A stretch of 64,000 nt of DNA from Pseudocercospora fijiensis CIRAD86 (GCF_000340215.1 NW_006921532.1:3513337-3577336), one strand, 5' to 3'; positions 42,804 through 56,300 are shown, numbered from the stretch's first letter. Notes: a model not told the origin generated them from the letters alone. Numbers and translations are program-made.

Positions 42804-45800
42804 AGCTCGGCGCTCTAATTAGTTAGTTCGGATTTGGGCTCGGGTAGATCCGCTTCCGGCGGCGATGCCTGCGATAGCATTATTACCGAGATTCGTATAC
42901 TAGGTTATCGTTGCCGGGTTGTTATACTCGCTATCGCTTCGAGCATTCGCCTCCTTAGTATAGAGCCTAGAAACTTGCCTTAACGTACAGAGCGGCGCAC
43001 CTCTAGATATAACCTATTTAAGCTATATTAATTTATAGCGTAGATTGCCGGTCTTACAACCGCGCTATAGCGTTTCCCGAAGAGCGCTTAGAAGTAGCAA
43101 GGATATCCTCGTAGGACTTATAGCTAGTGTTTCCGACATAACTAGTAAACACGACTCGGTTGCCCTTCTAGTTAGCGATAGTTCCTTCCTAGGAGCTATC
43201 GTCGCAGTTGCGCTAGATACCCCGGGTTATACGAGACTATAGTCGACTTAGAATAATTAGCGTATTCGGGTTAGCGGCAATCTAGAAGGTAAAGGAAAAG
43301 CATATACCGAAAGCGTCTACTATAACATTATAGTAGGCACCTACTAGCGCAACCTCCCTATTTACTCCCTATATACTAAGGGAAATATCTCTGTTTATTA
43401 GCAGTCGGAGCTGTTTAGCCTAGCGCTTACTTATAATAAGTAACTCTAAACTATTATTAAGCATTGCTAGCAACTGCTAACTATAGCTTCCGATAGTAAC
43501 TTAAATATAGATAGCGGGAACGACGGTAAAGGAACGGGTAACTACGGAAAGGTCTACATTATTAGGGATAGAGTAAAGTTCCTTAGGTCGAGGAGGTCCT
43601 ACTCGACCGATTTATTAGCTAGTAAATCGGACAGCCTTAATAGAAACTAAAACTAAAGTAGAGTCGGCATTATTATTATCCTCTCGGCCTATCTCCTTAA
43701 TCCCCTCTTCGTTAGTATTATCGATAGTCTCCTAGCTCTCGTAGGTTACTAATTCGCCTTCTGCTAACTCCTAGGCCCCTAAAAATTTAGGAAGGAACTA
43801 TAGGGAAGAGACGTCGATATAGTCCTCTTGCCCCTGTTTGCGTCGGAGGGCTGCAAGGTCTTTTATAAAGGTAGCATCGTTAGGAATCCGGCTCTAGAAT
43901 AGGTTAGTAGGCAAGCCGTATACTAGAAGCTCCCCTATAGACACGTTAGACTTAAGGTCTAGGAACTATAAAGCCTAGAAGAGAGCATTTGCCTTTATAT
44001 CGTAAGAGTTAGTAGGCCCGGCACTATACTTCTTTATATACCTATTAAAGCGAAAGCTCTTTAGGTCGGCTAACTTTCGTTTATAGGCCGGCGGGTTAGC
44101 TAGGCCTAGGGTACTACTAAGGTCGGTAGTAGCATCCTCTATATCGATATCCGGAGTCTCTAGGACCTCCGGAGAGGCTGTACTAGCTCGGGCTATACGG
44201 TCTTCGGCTGTCTAGAGTGTCTTAGTCTTAGCGACTAATTCTCGCTGTTTCTTAGCCTTATTAGCTGCCTGCTTCTTAAGTATCCTAGTAGGGGCTGCCG
44301 TACTAGGGCGGGTAGGGTTCTACGGGCTCTTGCCCTTACCCTAGGACGACTAGGTTTAGGACGACTAAGTTTAGGACCTTGTAGTAGCGTAGACATCTAT
44401 ACTGTTCTTAGTAACCGCGTAAACATTAGTAACTGCGTACAGCGTCCGGGTCCTAAGACACAAAGTTGACTTTAATAGGCTTAGTAGTACTATTACTACT
44501 CCGCTCCTTAACCTGTTTTGCTCTAACCTTCTAAGTTTCTCGTTTAGCAATAGCGGCGAGGGTACTGTTCCTAGTGTCCTTAAACTCGATCTTACTACTA
44601 TACTTCTTCTCTAGAAGACTCCTAAGTTAAGGCAGCTTCGGAGCTCTACGATCCTACTCGAAGTTAATCTTATCGCTAGTATCGGTATAGTAGAACCGAC
44701 TATTTACTTACATAACGAGCTTCCTCTTAAGAAGCTCTTTCTAGATAGGGCAGTCTAATTAAATATGTTTGAAACCGCCGCACATCTAGTACTTACTATC
44801 TAAGTTAGAATAGATCTTTCGCATAGCGTAGACGTTAACTAAAGGGGCCTTAGGGTAGTTAGGATCGGAGACCTAGTAGACTAGTAGCATATCCTTTAGT
44901 ATGCTAGCATTAAGGACCTCCCTAACTCGCTATAGTGCTTTCGAATTAAGGTTAAGCTAGGCTAGGGACTTAGCCAAGTCCGCAACGTCCTAAGAATGCT
45001 TAGTAACGGTAGGAGTTACGGTACTAGGACTACTTTGCGATTTAGGAAGAAACTTAGGCCCTCTAGTTCCCGAGGCATCGTTCCTTACCTAGGCTAGGTT
45101 ATTCCGGTCCTCGCCGTAAATAAACTTCTTTACGTTAGCGGAGCTATTAATGTCGTCCTTAACAGCCTCTAGGACCTCTTTGTACTTCCTAAAGGTCTCG
45201 GGATTAGCTTCGCTAAGCTTGTAGCGACGGAAGATACGCTTAGCCGTAGACTACGGCAACCCTTTAAGAAGCAGCCTCGTTCTCTAAGAATTCTCGAGGT
45301 CCTGCTAGTCGATACTATCCGCTAACTTAACAAACTCGCGGACGTACTCCTTTAGGTCGTTATCTTCGGTGCGCCTCTCTATATAGAGGTTCTTAAGCTA
45401 CGTACGACTGCCTTTAATACGACGGCTATCGCGATCCCGATACTCCCTTATAAAGGCCTGCTTAAAGACCTCCTAGTCGGCATTAGACTTGTCGTCCTTT
45501 TCTAGGTAGCTAACTAGGGTTCTAAGGGTTCGGTAAAGCTTAGTAATAGTAGTCCTCGTAAGGGACCGGACCTTGTACTAGTCCGACTCCTCTTCGAGTC
45601 CGTACTCGGCTAAGTTATCCTTAAAGCGTTCTACGTACGCCGTAGCGTTCTACCCTTCGAATAAAGGGTTCCTACTGCTTCCTAGCTCTAGCGGGCGACG
45701 CCTGTTCTAACGGAGAAGGTTAGTTTGCCCTTAAATTATCTTTATAACGATATTATAGAGAGCCTCGGGCGTAGAAGGCTCGACAGCCCCTAGGTCGACG

Positions 45801-46000
45801 GCGCTTATAATAACTAGTCGTCGCCTAATTTCTTCGTTAATAGGGTCCGGTAGGTTATTAGATTCCGAAGATTCCGCTAATTCGTAATGCTCGCTTTCGC
45901 TAGAGCTTATTCGATTGTTATAAAGTAGTTGAAATAAAATGCTATAGGAAAGTGTTTTTAGTATATATTGTAGGTTTAGTTCGATGTTGCTATGCGAGAA
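42804..46000 (-). pseudogene. Element B2 gag-protease (RIP-damaged)
   Basis: Collinear copy of 19243-22380, minus strand, with the same Gag core, altered zinc knuckle and retropepsin-like end. Multiple RIP-type stops. Confidence 0.75.
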
Positions 46001-46025
46001 AATGGTATACTAGTCTGTTTTCTTC

Positions 46026-46050
46026 TAATGTTACCCCTAGGGTAGCATTA
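46026..46050. repeat. CCCCGGGG palindrome, 5' side of gag (B2)
   Basis: TAATGTTACCCC, TA, GGGTAGCATTA; same position as 22457 in B1. Confidence 0.85.
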
Positions 46051-46723
46051 GAGTTTGGCCTCCTAGGGGTCGCCTAGACACCCCTAGGAGCTTTAGTTTA
46101 GTAAATTTAGATAAAAGCCGCTCGGAGGAAGGGACTGTAATCTCTATTTACACCTAGATCCTAGAAACTAGCTACTTTACTAACTATTGTTATCTCCTTT
46201 AGCTAGGCGGGGGGGCGGGGACCTTCTTTTTCTAGTAGAAGGCTAAGCACTATCCGAACGAGGTAGCGAATCCTAAAGTAATCTACCCGGTCGATAGGGG
46301 AACTGTCTAGGCATCCGACCTATAATCTAGAAATTGCTATCGTATAGATAGTCTTAGCAAACTAAGCAAGGCCGATAGGTAATTAGTCTATCTCCTTCTT
46401 AGGCGGGCGGTAGCTTATCTCGAGCAAGCGGTACTAAATAGGTCTTCGACCCGGAGCCGAGTCCTTAGAAGCTAGCTATAGTTATAGACTAGGCCCTAAG
46501 CTGTAATAGTCCTAAGGGTTTGTAGCTTTTCGGGGTTAAAGCGATGCCCTCGTTAAGAGGTTTCTCTACTTATCGTAACGGCCCCTTAAGATACTTCGGT
46601 ATCGTCCGTATCGTAGGCTCTTATCGTGCCCTCGCTTCGGTTATAGCTATTCGTGCCTAGAGACTACCTTCAACATACCCGAACCTGTTAGATATAAAGA
46701 GATAGCCCTACCTTCGGCTCTAA

Positions 46724-47002
46724 TAAAGGACGGAAACCAACACTACTACTACTACTTATAGCAATAGTATAGGCTACCGAGGGTAACATAATCTATAGCA
46801 ATATAGGCAGCTATGTTTAGCAAGATAGGATAACGAGACTGTCGCTTAGGCTAATAACTAGAGCCCTGCAATATAGGCATTATAGAAGTGTGATATGAAC
46901 AATGTGCTATACGAGGTTAATGCTCTATCTATAATATAGAAGGAGGCCTCTTATATAGGCTCAAAACTAGCCTATAGGTATAGGGCCGGTTACTAGCCAA
47001 TA
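46724..47002 (-). repeat. B2 5' LTR (279 bp)
   Basis: Direct repeat of 25064-25342, followed by TSD CTAT at 47003-47006. Confidence 0.92.
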
Positions 47003-47873
47003 CTATTCGAATACACGGCGGCGGTCTAATTTAAGGACTAGTTCCTATCTTAGTTTAGGTCGTATCTCGGATATCTAGATAGAGTCGGTCTTAGGTAGCA
47101 AATCGTCCTTAAGGGTCTTTAGATAGGCCTCGAAGGATCGAGAGGTTTAGTCGGCCTTTTGTTTAGTACGTAGGTATTAGTCTTAGGCGTGCTACTAGCG
47201 TAATATAGGGTTGCTAAGGGTGTTTAATATAATAGTCTTGTAATCTTGCTATTAAACAGCGGTCTAGTCGTAAAGGGAATTAAAATAGTTATCCTACGTA
47301 CGCTTAGAGTTACCGTTAATATACTATATAGTATAGACAACTAAGGAATAGTTATCTAGCAGCGCTCTCGGTACATTACGCTAGTTAAGCTTACAGTTAC
47401 GAATATAGTTATTATATTGCTTTCGACTAGAGCTATTAAATACGGTGCAATCCTTAAGTTTTGCATCCTTCTTTTAAATAGCTAGTAAGGAAGGCCCCGC
47501 TATTAGCTTAGTATTAGTTACTAGGGACTCCTATAGGCGGCGGATCTCGAGGAGATTGTCCTTTAGCTATTGTTCTTAGCGTAGAGTAGCGAGCCTATTC
47601 TAGGTAGCTTCTTAGAGTCTCGCTACTAGCTAGGGGCTAAAGGCTAGTTAGCTATATCGACGGTTAACAATATTGCTAAGAATGTCGTTAATAGGCAATT
47701 CTAGATTATTACCTAGGACTATAGGTTCTTCGGTAGGCCTAGTAGCAGGCTCTTTAGTAGGTGCTTTAGTAGGCACTTTAGTAGGCACTATACTACTAGC
47801 GTTGTCGTTACTAGCGCTACTAGCGGTAGTACGGTTGTTGTTTCGTAATAAACCGGCTATTATAAGGGGCGAC
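47003..47873 (-). pseudogene. Element A1, gag N-terminal part
   Basis: Minus-strand gag of A1, collinear with about 48.35-49.2 kb of A2. It contains the PTK(V/A)P tandem repeats near 47.74-47.80 kb. A2 inserted at its left-hand coding edge: GCGAC at 47869-47873 is the TSD. Confidence 0.85.
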
Positions 47874-48075
47874 TGTTAGGGCTAAAGAGGCTACACGTAA
47901 TTGGCATGTAACTAGGCTAAGTAAAGTAAAGCTAGGGTCTTAGTGCCTTAGGCAGGGCTTAGCGCTTAGCAATAGGCTAACTTGCCTACCTTCCTCCCTC
48001 TCTTCCTAGTTCCTTATCGAATACTACTCGTACCTACTACTACCCTATCTACCTACTAATATAACCCTTCTTATA
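47874..48075 (+). repeat. A2 5' LTR (202 bp)
   Basis: Starts TGTTAGGGCTAAAGAGGC and ends CCCTTCTTATA. The primer-binding site should start at 48076 (CAGTATTCGATC). Confidence 0.92.
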
Positions 48076-48344
48076 CAGTATTCGATCTACCCTTTAAGGG
48101 CAGTAGCTAGATAGTCCGTATTTCAAGCTTTTAGCGGTATAGCTACGAAAACCGATTTAACTATATTGCGCCCGAAGAACGGGACCTATACGTACTATTC
48201 TATTAAAACAACCGTACTAATTATCAAGCAAGGCCTTCTATACGGCCTATTACACTAAGTTAATCGCACTAAGCCGATACCTACTAATTCCGCTATATCC
48301 GTATCTTAGGGGCCTATAATATATTATTAGTATTACCCCTTATA

Positions 48345-49694
48345 ATAGCCGGCTTATTACGAAGCAATAACAACCGCGGCGCCGCTAGTAGCGCTAGCAA
48401 CGACAACGCTAGTAGCACAGTGCCTACTAAAGTGCCTACTAAAGCTCCTACTAAAGTGCCTCCTACTAAAGGGCCTGCTACTAAGCCTACTAAAGAACCT
48501 ATAATTCTAGGTAACGACCTAGAATTGCCTATCGACGATATTCTTAATAATATTATTAACCGTCGATATAGCTAACTAGCCTTTAGCCCCTAACTAGTAG
48601 GGAGACTTTAAGAAGCCACTTAAAATAGGCTTACTACCCTACGTTAAGAGCAATAGCTAAAGGATAATCTCCTCGAGATTCGCCGCCTATAGGAAGCCCT
48701 AACAACTACTACTAGACTAGAACTAGTAGTAGGACCTTCTATTTAAAAGAAGGATGCAAAACTTAAGGACTGCACCGTATTTAATAGCTCTAGCCGAAAG
48801 CAGTATAACGACTACATTCGTAACTGTAAGCTTAACTAGCGTAACGTACTAAGAGCGCTACTAGACGACTATTCCTTAGTCGTACACGCTATATAGTACA
48901 TTAATAGCGACCCTAAGCGTATATAGGATAACTATTTTGATTCCCTTTACGACTAGACCGCTATTTAATAGCAAGACTATAAGACCGTTATACTAAACAC
49001 CCTTAGAAACCCTATACTAAGGCAACAATATGCTTAGAACTAGTACCTTCGAGCTAAACAAAAAACTAATCAATCGGCTCGCTTATTTAAAGCCTATTTA
49101 AAGACCCTCGAAGATAACCTTCCGACTAAAACCGACTCTATATAGATCTCCGAAATACGCTCTAAACTAAGGTAGGAGCTTGTCCTTAAATTAGACCGCC
49201 GCTGTGTGTTCGAATAGGCTAATCTTATACGAATTCAATTTATAATTGAAGTGGAAACTATAGAGCGTATAGTATAGCTATAGCAACGGTTAGAATCTAA
49301 GATACGACTATCTACTAACCGTAGCCGCGGTAGAAACTAAGGAGGAAGTACTCCCTAAACGAATACTACTAATAATAGAAATAGCAACGACTACTAACGT
49401 AGAAGAGGCAGGGGCCGATACCGCGGTAGAAACCCCTAGCGAGGAAGAGGGCAAGGAAGGGGCTTATTTCTATATACCCCTAATCGTTTATCAAACTCTA
49501 GCACTAATTCGAGCGGACCTAGCGGTGCCCTAACTAGATACAAGTGCTTCAATTGTAATAGCACTACTTATTTACTAGGCTAATATAATAGACCTCGAGA
49601 CTAGGCCTAAGTCGACCGTACTACCGCTAAGCACCGAAAGCACCTCTTAGCCGCTAACGCTACCCCTATAGGCTAACCTTCGAAAAAAGAATAA
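48345..49694 (+). pseudogene. A2 gag
   Basis: The frame opens at ATAGCCGGC (ATG changed to ATA). It has an N-terminal tandem PTKVP/PTKAP repeat, then ELPIDDILNNIINRRYS. Helical Gag text is followed by the zinc knuckle KCFNCNSTTYLLG, in which the His and last Cys of CX2CX4HX4C read as Tyr, both explicable by CA/TG to TA changes. It ends at TAA 49692-49694 in the same frame. A run of six A (49683-49688) just before the stop is the likely -1 frameshift site to pol. Confidence 0.75.
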
Positions 49695-52637
49695 GCGCCG
49701 TACTAACTGTTAGCCTTATGCGGCGTAAGACTATCGATATTGTGCTAGCTATTATACGTACCTGTCTCGTATTAGATACGCATAGAACTAACTATAAGAC
49801 TAAGGAGTCTAAGGTTATACTAGATCTAGGAAATTTAGTTAGTGCCCTTATTAGCTATCGCCTAGCTAAGCAATTAGACCTTCGACAACTGCCTAGGACT
49901 AACCTGCCAACCCTTGCTTAGTTTAATAACGCTCGGCACTTAACCTACGGAGCCTACTATATCTATATAGCCCTAAGAGACGACCTCGGCAATAAACGCC
50001 TACTAAACTTTACTGCCTACGCGGTAGACATAGATAGCCTCCCCTCCGATATTGTTATTAGCAACCCTGTTCTTAAGTACTACGCTGTAGTTATAGACCT
50101 AGGCCTTTAACAGTAGCGATTTAGGATCGCTAGGAAGGAGGACATTAAATATATTAATATTAGCGAATACCCTAACGATATTAGGGTCCTATTTATCGGC
50201 AATCTAACACCTGCCTTAGCTAATCCGATAGCTAATCTTCTCGGTAGGGATAACGATAAACCTGTACCCCCTAATAGCATAGACCCTAATCAGCTCTCTC
50301 GTATACTAGAGCCTATTCGAGAGACCTATATCGATATGTTTAAACACTACTTAGTATCGACATTGCCTATGTTTAAAGAGACGGATTATAAGATTAATAT
50401 TATAGAGGGCAAAGAGGTTCCTTTTAGCCTACTCTACAACCTTAGTAAACGAGAGCTTGCTATATTACGTAAGTATCTAGAGGAAAACCTAGCTAATAGC
50501 CGGATACAGTATAGTAACAGCCCTGCTAGCGCCTCTATCCTATTCGTACCAAAGAAGGATAGTAGCCTGCGCCTATATGTTAATTACCGTAGACTTAATA
50601 CTATTACTATTAAAGACCGCTATCTACTCCCGCTTATTAATAAGACTCTCGATTGCCTTTCTAGTGCCTACTACTATACTATATTAGACATTAAGGACGC
50701 CTATTACCGTATCTGTATTCGTAAGGGCGATAAATAGAAGACAGCCTTCTATACTCGTTATAGCTATTTTAAGTACTTAGTTATGCTATTTAGGCTAGCT
50801 AATACCCCTACTACATTCTAGTCCTATATTAATCGGGCCCTATTAGGCCTATTAGATTACCTCTATATAGTTTACCTAGATAACATCCTAGTTTACATAC
50901 ACTTACCTAATATTGCGGAGTACTAGGCTATAGTCCGTAAGGTACTCGATCGTCTAAGAACCTATAGCTTATATTACAAGCCTTCTAAATGTACCTTCGC
51001 TACTAAAGAGGTATCATTCCTCGGCTTCCTTATATTAACTAAGGGTGTTAAGGCTAATCCTAATCGGATCAAAACTATTACTAAATAGCCTGTCCCTACG
51101 TTAATTAAGGAGCTGTAGTCGTTCCTCGGCTTCGCTAATTTCTATCGTCGCTTTATTAAGGGCTATTTACGGCATATAATACCCCTAACTAAGCTTACTA
51201 AAACTAAGGCTAACCTAACTAAAGAGTTTAAATAGACTAATAGAGCACAAGCCGCTTTTAACGGTTTAAAGAAGCGATTTACTAAAGTCCCCTTATTATA
51301 CTACTTCGTACTAAGTAAACTAATTCGTATTAAGACTAACGCCTTACAGTTTGCTATATCGGCTATTATGTTACAACAATCGGATAAGGACCGTTACTAG
51401 TACCCGATTGCCTTCTTCTTACGAAAAATAATTAATATAGAGCGTCGTTACGAGACTTACGAGTAAGAGCTCCTAGCTATTGTCGAGGCCTTTAAGCACT
51501 AGAGGCACTACCTTAATAGGGCTTAATATACAATATAGGTCTATATAGACTATAACAACCTCTGTAGCATTACGAAGGTTACTAGGGTTATAGGTCGATA
51601 GGCTAGATAGGCCGTCTACCTCGCCGGGTTCGATTTTAATATATTATATCGGCTAGGCGTAAGTAACCCTACTAATAGCCTATCGAGGCGACCTAATTAC
51701 AATAGCGAGACTTAGCAATCCATTAATTCTTTGTTTCTAACCCTGCAGTATAAGATTGCTATAGCCTGTATTATTAATAAGTACGCGTAGGATAAGCGGC
51801 TTACCGGACTCCGCGACGGCTTAAAGCATATTAATACTCTTACTATATTAATAGTGCGTGTTAAGGCAAGGGCTAAGGACACAGATAGGAGAAGTTATAA
51901 TAACTCCCTAGTCGATATCGCTATATATAGTAATAGCGATTAAAGCACTAATATAGTTAATCCGGCTGCTAGTGCTATTAGATATATATAATACGTACCT
52001 CGTTTAATAGCGAGGGTACTATTAAATAACCTTGCAAATAGGGATAGTTAATCGTTTATAGACGAGCTATTACGTACTTAGTAGAGGGACGCCTTTGCTA
52101 CTAAACATATCGATAGGCTTATAAGTAGGCGAAAGACTCGATCTAGTAAGAGTAACAATTAGTCGATCGATAACAAAGGTTATTTAAAGTTTAAGGGCAG
52201 ATACTATGTCCCCGCTAAACATTCGATCCGATAAGAACTTCTTAAGCGACACTATAATAGTAAGCTTGCCGGTTACTATAGTATAGAGAGGTCGCACGAG
52301 CTACTATCGCGTACATACTACTAGCTAAATAGTAAGCGGGATATAAAGGACTACGTAGACACGTATGCCGTATATTAACGAGTTAAAGCACCGAAGCACT
52401 TACTATTCGGCGAGTTGTCTTTACTCCCTATTCTAAGGAAGCTATTTATAGAGCTTATAATAGACTTTATTATAGGACTTCCGCCTACTAAGCGCAGGGG
52501 TAGCAAGGACGTATATAATGCTATCCTTATTATAGTAGATCGATTTACTAAAGGCGCTCGATATATCCCGGCGTATAAGGATTAGACTGCTATTAATATA
52601 GTAGAGGCGCTATAGACTAACATCTTCTATACCTATT
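49695..52637 (+). pseudogene. A2 pol, 5' part: protease, RT, RNase H, integrase N-half
   Basis: It opens in the -1 frame relative to gag. Protease is at about 49.72-50.1 kb (KVILDLGNLVSALISYRLAK; the expected Asp-Ser-Gly is Asp-Leu-Gly). RT shows ILFVPKKDSSLRLYVNYRRL and LDIKDAYYRI, and the catalytic box reads YLDNIL at about 50.88 kb, the second Asp lost by a RIP-type G to A. RNase H lies about 51.27-51.72 kb. The integrase core starts LIIDFIIGLPPT near 52.45 kb. Element C interrupts the integrase at 52638. A long clean stretch remains at 50336-50737. Confidence 0.88.
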
Positions 52638-52642
52638 AGGGA

Positions 52643-52815
52643 TATAACGGGCGAATAATATTAGAGACGTTAATATTTAAGACGTCGACGTAGAATCTAA
52701 GAAGAGCGCGAGAGAGCGCGCGACTAAGTATATCGGAGGTTTGCCGCAGCTCGGCGGGACGGCCCGAGCCGGCTTTTACGTATCTTAGGCATATAAAGGG
52801 TCTCGGCCTATAACA
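52643..52815 (-). repeat. C 3' LTR (173 bp)
   Basis: Plus-strand reading TATAACGGGCGAA to GGCCTATAACA; direct repeat of 60246-60418. Confidence 0.93.
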
Positions 52816-52832
52816 CTACCCTCTCTCTAAAA
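52816..52832 (-). promoter_or_regulatory. C polypurine tract
   Basis: On the minus strand TTTTAGAGAGAGGGTAG directly precedes the 3' LTR. Confidence 0.75.
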
Positions 52833-53399
52833 TCGTCGCTCCGGAGACGATATATCGCATCTATAGTCTCTTTCTATAAGCTGTCCTTTAATCTCTATAC
52901 CTCCGTAGGGTTCTAAACGCTTCTACGATATAAAGCAACCTAGCTAGTACTACTAACTTTACGTCTACCGCACGGCACCTAGGAACTGTTAGTGTCGGCC
53001 TTAGTCGCGTTAACTTTGTTATTAGCTTCCGTTATAGTGTTACCGTTATCGGAACGGCCGGTATAATAACGCTTATCGTTGTTAGCGCTTCTATTAACGG
53101 TTACCTGTTTAGAAGCTAGTGCCTAAGCTAAGGTTCTCTTTTCCTAAGGTGCTATTACTTAACTTATTGCCTCTGCGAGCAGAGCTGTAGGCCCTATGCT
53201 TTTACTAATCGTAGTTACTAGCGGTAACGGAACAGTTGCGAGGGCCGTCGTAGAACTTACTATTAGCCCTTTTAGGCGAGTGCTTCGCCGAGGCGGAGTA
53301 GTAACAGACTCTTTGTTTAAAGAAGTTAATAGACTATCTTTAGTCTGTCGTAGCTAACTTGGCCCTAGTCCTAGTAGCCGTAGTCTACGCGCGTACTTA

Positions 53400-56300
53400 T
53401 TAGGTATCTAACCCTCGGGAGGAAGGAAGCCGACCGGTTTATACTTCGTAGGGTTGTTATAATAGAAGTCTACGATAGAGGCGGTAGCAGTATCGATAAT
53501 GTTGTAAGCGGGCGCCTAGGTCGCTTCGTCTATACTATATCTAACCTACTTAACTTTATACTACAACTTCGGTTCCTTCTTCCTATTCCTTAGTACTCTT
53601 CCGCGCGGTAGGCGTATCTTGCAATCTAGCACTTCCTCGACTTCGTAATGTTCCTCTTCCTCGTTATCTCTTATAACTGTAATTAGTAGTAGCGGCAGCA
53701 GATTCTAATTAGGCATCGGATCGGTCGCCGCGGGTCGTAAGAGGTCGGTATAGAAGGTATTAGCTAGTGCGATATATGTATCTATATTGCTAAAGTCGAG
53801 TCTATACGTATTAGTAGGTAGCACTTCTAAGATTAGATACGGGCCTGCCTATTTGTTATCTAGCTTCTTAGCGGGTTGCTCTATCTTCTAATTCTTAGTA
53901 CTAATGTATACTAAATCGCTAATATCGTATACTAGGGCTAGCTCTCGGTAAGTATTCGTATTATCGGTATAGGTTGCTTGCGCGAGTTGTATGTTCTCGC
54001 GAAGCTATACCTTTAATTCTTCCATTTGCTTAGCAAAGCGGTCCGCGCTTTGTACGTTAATGCGCTGCTTAGTAGGCATTACTTTTATAGGCTTTAAGAA
54101 GTCTATAGAAGTAGACCGTAGGTTCTTGCCTATCTCTACAAAGAAGGGAGACATACTAGTAGTCTTAGAAGCGTAATCGTTAAGCGCAAATTTAGCTATC
54201 GGAAGCTAGTCTACCTAGTTATCCTATATATAGTTTACGTACGCTCGTAGATATTGCTCTACCGACTTATTAGTGTTCTCGCTCTAGCTATCTATTTCCG
54301 GATAGTAGGCTAATAACATAGTCTATTTTAGACCCCGCAGTAGTTCGGTTTGCGAACTATAGAACGTATATAGTTTGGTTTCTTAGCGGTACCCCTCCGG
54401 TTTGGTTCCGGTTTGGTTTTTTACCCCGCTAGTCTAAGCTAGTTTCCGAGAAAATCCGACTAAACTGCGACAATATGCGACGACATACGACGACCTCGGA
54501 TTCAGTCCCGGACGCGATAGGGGCCCTATATTGTACACGCTACACGATTGCATCTGTGTTTCGGGCTATTTAGACGTGTTTTAGGATAGGTTTTTGTCCG
54601 TAGCCGGCACGTAGCCGGCAAACCGGTCCGTGCACCGGTTGCTTAGCAAACCAAACTAAACTAAACTAGAATTTCGGCTTAGCAAACCAAACTAACCTAA
54701 CCCGGACTACTACGGGGTCTAGTCTATTTAATGCTAAGTAGCTAGTATAGCCGCTTCTAGAATGCGGAGATCTATTAAGAGCTACGATCGGAGGTAATTA
54801 ATAGAGGGAGGCTATAATAATAGTATATATATCGCAGATAGACGTACGCGATATATTCGGCTTCTATCGACAAGACCGGGATTAGGTGTTTTCGCTTGCC
54901 GAGTCGGTCCGTAACTATTAGCAAGTTCTTATATGCCTGTCCGTCTACTCTACTATTACTAGGTAGAAGCTCTATAATAAAATCTATAGCGACATCGTCC
55001 TATAACTTAAATAGCACCGGCATAGGCCTAAGCAATCTAGGGTGCTTAGAAGTGTCCGGCTTAGTACGTCTATATATTCGGCAGTTGCGAATAAACTTCC
55101 TTACTAACTATAACATTCCTAGCTATATATAATCCCTTATAAGCAGATCTCAAGTTTTAGTACGGCCCGGATAGCCTATAGAAGGCGTATCGTAAACTTG
55201 CCGTATAACTCTCGTACGTACCTTATTTTCTTCGCTAGCTAGGAGGAAGAGGCAGTATTTGCCGTATCGGTTCTTAACGTATATAAGGCTACTAGCTATC
55301 GCTATAGCTTAAGAGTCGATCTTATACTTACGGAGATACGGATATAGCAGCTATTATTCTAACTGCTAGACTGCTTCTAATACGTCCGGATCTTCTATAT
55401 ATAATTCGCGGATCTAGTTATTTAGTAGTACCTCTGCTTCTTCTAACGTACTAGCTATTATATATAGCACCTTATTAGGACTTAGAATCGTCTGCCTTTA
55501 AGCTAGTATACGAGGATTATTATTATTTTGCGGAAGGTCTTATAATCGTCGAGTTAGCGTATCCGGTTTAGTGCCTTATATACCTAGTCGGTAGATAACT
55601 TTAAAGTTGAATTGCGATAAGAACTCTACCTAGCGTGCCTAGCGCCTATTTAGCTCTTTAGTAGACATAAAGTATTCGAGATTCTTGTAATCCGAGTACA
55701 CTAGGGTAGGCTTATCTTCTAGCATCTCTTCGTCTCCTTTATATTTAGTTGCTATAAGCTCGGGTCTCTATTCTTCGAACGCGCGAACTATAGCTATAAG
55801 TTCCTTATTATAGATGTCGTAGTTGCATTCGGCTAGGGACATCTTATACGATAGATAAGCGACTAGTCGCAATATCCTATCTGCTCCTCTTTAAGATAGC
55901 ACTACTACTATAACGTAGTTAGATGCGTCTGTCTCTAAGATAGTCTCGAGACTAGGTATATAGTATGCGAGTATTAGCGCTTCCGTGAATGCTTTCTTTA
56001 AGCTATTAAAAGCTGCTTAATATTCGGCATTCCAATCCTAAACTACGCTCGGATCTTTAGTATAGGTAAGTCGAACTATCGGAGCGATAATCTTCGAGAA
56101 GTTGCGAATAAATCTCCGATAGAAGTTCGCAAACCCTAGAAACGACTATATATCTTTAACGTTACGAGGAGTCTGCTACTCTTATACAGCCTGTACTTTC
56201 TTAACATCTATTTTAATGCTATCTGCGCCTATAATAAGGCCGAGATATTTTGTCTCTTAGATATGAAATTCGCATTTGTTAATGTCGAGTTATAGTCTAG

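Larger units (their letters stand above)
25064..47002 (-). mobile_element. Element B2: second Ty3/Gypsy B copy, split by hAT element D1
   Basis: It is bounded by 279 bp LTRs and TSD CTAT (25060-25063 and 47003-47006), inserted in the gag region of A1 as shown by the intact sister sequence near 49,210. Its span minus D1 and one 8 bp TSD is 12,282 bp, identical to B1. Gene order and palindromes are as in B1. Differences between copies are almost all C/T and G/A transitions. Confidence 0.93.

Noticed and set aside
47673..47879. 68-codon plus-strand frame with VGALVGTLVGT repeats as a membrane protein
   Set aside because: Antisense shadow of the PTKVP repeats of A1 gag; the same artefact occurs at 63373-63612.
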